The notes under the pieces are model-generated. The model searched no databases, was not told where the DNA came from, and was given only the letters and a program-made list of their open reading frames with translations. Below, one piece after another: positions 5,178 to 6,636 of a stretch of DNA of 6,636 bases. Within the stretch, counting starts at the first letter, position 1. Each line of letters begins with the position of its first letter. The position numbers were made by a program, and so were the translations under genes. Origin of the DNA: Flavobacterium sp. (GTDB lineage: Bacteria > Bacteroidota > Bacteroidia > Flavobacteriales > Flavobacteriaceae); contig JAUXNR010000847.1 in NCBI GenBank assembly GCA_030682755.1, forward strand, positions 1 through 6,636, in the 5' to 3' direction.

Positions 5178-5282
5178 ATAAAATAATTTGTAATAATTCA
5201 TAGTTTTCATTAAAAAATTAACAATAAAAACCAATTATTACCCGTAAAAACTAAAAAACAACCCCAATCCCCTCAACAACCA

Positions 5283-5315
5283 TTTGGAAATGTTAAAAAA
5301 ATACCCATATATTTG
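5283..5315 (+). promoter_or_regulatory. Bacteroidota-type promoter of the 305-residue gene
   Basis: TTTG (5283-5286), 21 bases, then TATATTTG (5308-5315) match the TTTG / TAnnTTTG pattern. The TATATTTG box is identical to the one in the proposed cassette promoter. A start near 5322 leaves a leader of about 50 bases before the ATG at 5371. The DNA between 5100 and 5280 is A/T-rich with no gene. Confidence 0.72.
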
Positions 5316-5370
5316 TAATACAAACCCAAACGCTTAACAATCAGCCATCTACAAACCAAAAAACACAACT

Positions 5371-6288
5371 ATGGATAGAGTACAACAAAGCAAACGCAAC
5401 ATGTATCTTGTCGTAGAAGAATACATCAAGAAGGTAGACCCCGCAATCCGAGCAGCCATGCCCAATTTCAACACCACCTTCCAAGAATTCCAAGCCGGTC
5501 TCGCCAACATAAGAACCGCCAGCGAAAACCAACTCATCAACCGCACCGGATACAAAATAGAAAAAGACAACTACCAACAAGAAATGGCAACACAATGCGT
5601 CAGCATCTCCGCACGCCTACAAGCCTACGCACTAAACACCCATGATATACAACTATTCCAAGCCGTAAAACACAAACGAAACGCCATCATCAAACTAAGA
5701 GACGGCAGCTGCATCGATTATTGCCAACACGTCCATGACCAAGCCCAAAAACACCTCCAAAACCTAGCTCCTTATGGACTAACCCAACAAGACCTAACCA
5801 CATTCCAAGCCGCCATAAAGAAATTCCTAAAGTGGCAACCCAAAACCCGCTTAGCCATAGTCAACAAACGCATGAGCACCAGAGCACTAGCCGAAAACAT
5901 CGCCCTATGTGCCACCAAACTAAAAGCAATGGACATCTACGTAAAAATACTCCAAACATCACACCCCGAATTCTATAAAACCTACACCGATTCCCGCAAG
6001 TTAATCACACCAAGCTACAGTAAAATAGCCCTTCGAGGTCAAATCACCAACGAAGAAGGCATGCCAATACACAACGCAGTCATCACCATAAACACCCTCC
6101 GCAAAACCACAAAAACAACCCACCTGGGCCGTTTCGAAATCAAAACCATCCCACCCGGAGTATACAAAGTCACCATCCAACACCCGAGTTACCAAACCCA
6201 AACCCTCAAAATCGCCATCACCGCCAACCAACGCACAGACATCACCACCAAGCTCCCACCCGGAATCCCAATGCGTATGGCCTCATAA
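5371..6288 (+). CDS. Cytosolic helical protein with C-terminal carboxypeptidase-regulatory-like domain
   Basis: The 305-residue product has no signal peptide. Residues 1-215 look mainly alpha-helical (MDRVQQSKRNMYLVVEEYIKK at the start, later SISARLQAYAL, ALAENIALCATKLKAMDIY), in the style of a Bacteroidota family of unknown function that I recall from memory. Residues 219-295 (ALRGQITNEEGMPIHNAVITI, then LGRFEIKTIPPGVYKVTIQHPSYQ) match a carboxypeptidase-regulatory-like beta-sandwich, with the typical G-x-V/I...G-x-P...A opening and GRFEI...PPGVYKV close. That domain usually occurs in secreted or outer-membrane proteins such as TonB-dependent receptors; here it is a C-terminal fusion on a protein without export signal. 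The role is unknown. Codons are strongly biased to A and C, as in the surrounding non-coding DNA, so the bias reflects strand composition. The gene has its own promoter, is divergent from the integrase gene and is probably not part of the cassette system. Confidence 0.85.
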   Translation: MDRVQQSKRNMYLVVEEYIKKVDPAIRAAMPNFNTTFQEFQAGLANIRTASENQLINRTGYKIEKDNYQQEMATQCVSISARLQAYALNTHDIQLFQAVKHKRNAIIKLRDGSCIDYCQHVHDQAQKHLQNLAPYGLTQQDLTTFQAAIKKFLKWQPKTRLAIVNKRMSTRALAENIALCATKLKAMDIYVKILQTSHPEFYKTYTDSRKLITPSYSKIALRGQITNEEGMPIHNAVITINTLRKTTKTTHLGRFEIKTIPPGVYKVTIQHPSYQTQTLKIAITANQRTDITTKLPPGIPMRMAS

Positions 6289-6304
6289 CACAAAACAAAA
6301 CCCC

Positions 6305-6636
6305 AATCCGCCAAAATCCGCGTTTAGCGAAGCTAATCCGATTCATCTGCGTTCCAATTCCCATCATCCAATAAACAGATCCATATAAAAAAGAAAAATA
6401 TTCCCCTCAAAACATCCTAAATCCGCGTTTAGCGAAGCTAATCCGTTTCATCCGCGTTCCAATTCCCGTCCACGTCAACAAACACAAACCATAATCCGCC
6501 CAAATCCGCGTTTAGCGAAGCTAATCCGATTCATCCGCGTTCCAATTCCCATCATCCAATAAACAGATCCATATAAAAAAGAAAAATATTCCCCTCAAAA
6601 CATCCTAAATCCGCGTTTAGCGAAGCTAATCCGTTT
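6305..6636. repeat. Tandem array with 188-bp period containing ~49-bp hairpin units, continuing past the right edge
   Basis: A ~49-bp unit opening with AAATCCGCGTTTAGCGAAGC and closing near GCGTTCCAATTCCC begins at 6314, 6419, 6502 and 6607 (the last cut by the edge). The starts alternate by 105, 83 and 105 bases, so the true period is 188 bp with two subunits. 6305-6448 and 6493-6636 are nearly identical, including the non-repeat spacer with ATAAACAGATCC. Each unit contains the perfect hairpin TTAGC-gaa-GCTAA. Odd units continue AATCCGATTC, even ones AATCCGTTTC, so the doublet was duplicated as a block. The array begins about 16 bases after the stop of the 305-residue gene and could also serve as its 3' boundary. 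No frame looks coding. Confidence 0.88.

Noticed and set aside
5341..5595. Minus-strand frames antisense to the 305-residue gene
   Set aside because: They are shadows of a G/T-rich complementary strand and lack a promoter; the plus-strand gene has a promoter and a recognisable domain.

Overview
The window looks like a chromosomal piece of a member of the Bacteroidota. Both recognisable promoters have the TTTG / TAnnTTTG architecture of that phylum. Proteins, leaders and intergenic repeats are also of the type I associate with it (DUF6804-like membrane protein, Bacteroidota-type tyrosine recombinase, cytosolic protein ending in a carboxypeptidase-regulatory-like domain). I could not search databases, so the lineage is inferred.

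The left 2.56 kb is laid out like an integron whose genes all read on the minus strand. A 575-residue tyrosine recombinase (2606-4333) is followed, two bases after its stop codon, by a promoter (2572-2603) and a short core site, GTTACCAGC on the minus strand (2550-2558). Then comes a ~1.22 kb cassette-like unit (1336-2557) with one gene, a PD-(D/E)XK nuclease-like protein. That unit ends in a ~130-bp imperfect palindrome (1331-1460) shaped like an attC site. A second unit (1-1335, running off the left edge) starts at the next GTTACC core and carries three genes coupled by ATGA overlaps: a DUF6804-like membrane protein, a secreted or anchored staphylococcal-nuclease-like protein, and an unknown protein cut by the window edge.

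The strongest evidence for real cassettes is that the first 15 bases of unit 1 match, as an inverted repeat, 14 of the 15 bases that open its own palindrome. The other end of that palindrome, which would belong to unit 2, pairs for only six bases. This is the signature left when circular cassettes insert at a core site. The recombinase has all its catalytic residues but lacks the long insertion of canonical IntI integrases. It has instead about 270 extra N-terminal residues made of three related modules, and it points the same way as the cassettes. I therefore propose a non-IntI, integron-like system.

From about 2560 rightwards the + strand becomes strongly A/C-rich whatever the gene direction, whereas the cassette units are T-rich on the + strand. 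The composition switch coincides with the proposed attachment site, as expected if the cassettes are acquired DNA beside a resident integrase gene.

The right part is resident chromosome. A gene-free kilobase (4334-5370) holds an almost G-free tract, a REP-like palindromic element, a 64-bp inverted repeat, a 7-bp microrepeat, eleven ~21-bp tandem units and a promoter leader. It is followed by a 305-residue cytosolic protein (5371-6288) and an array with a 188-bp period containing a ~49-bp hairpin unit, which continues past the right edge.
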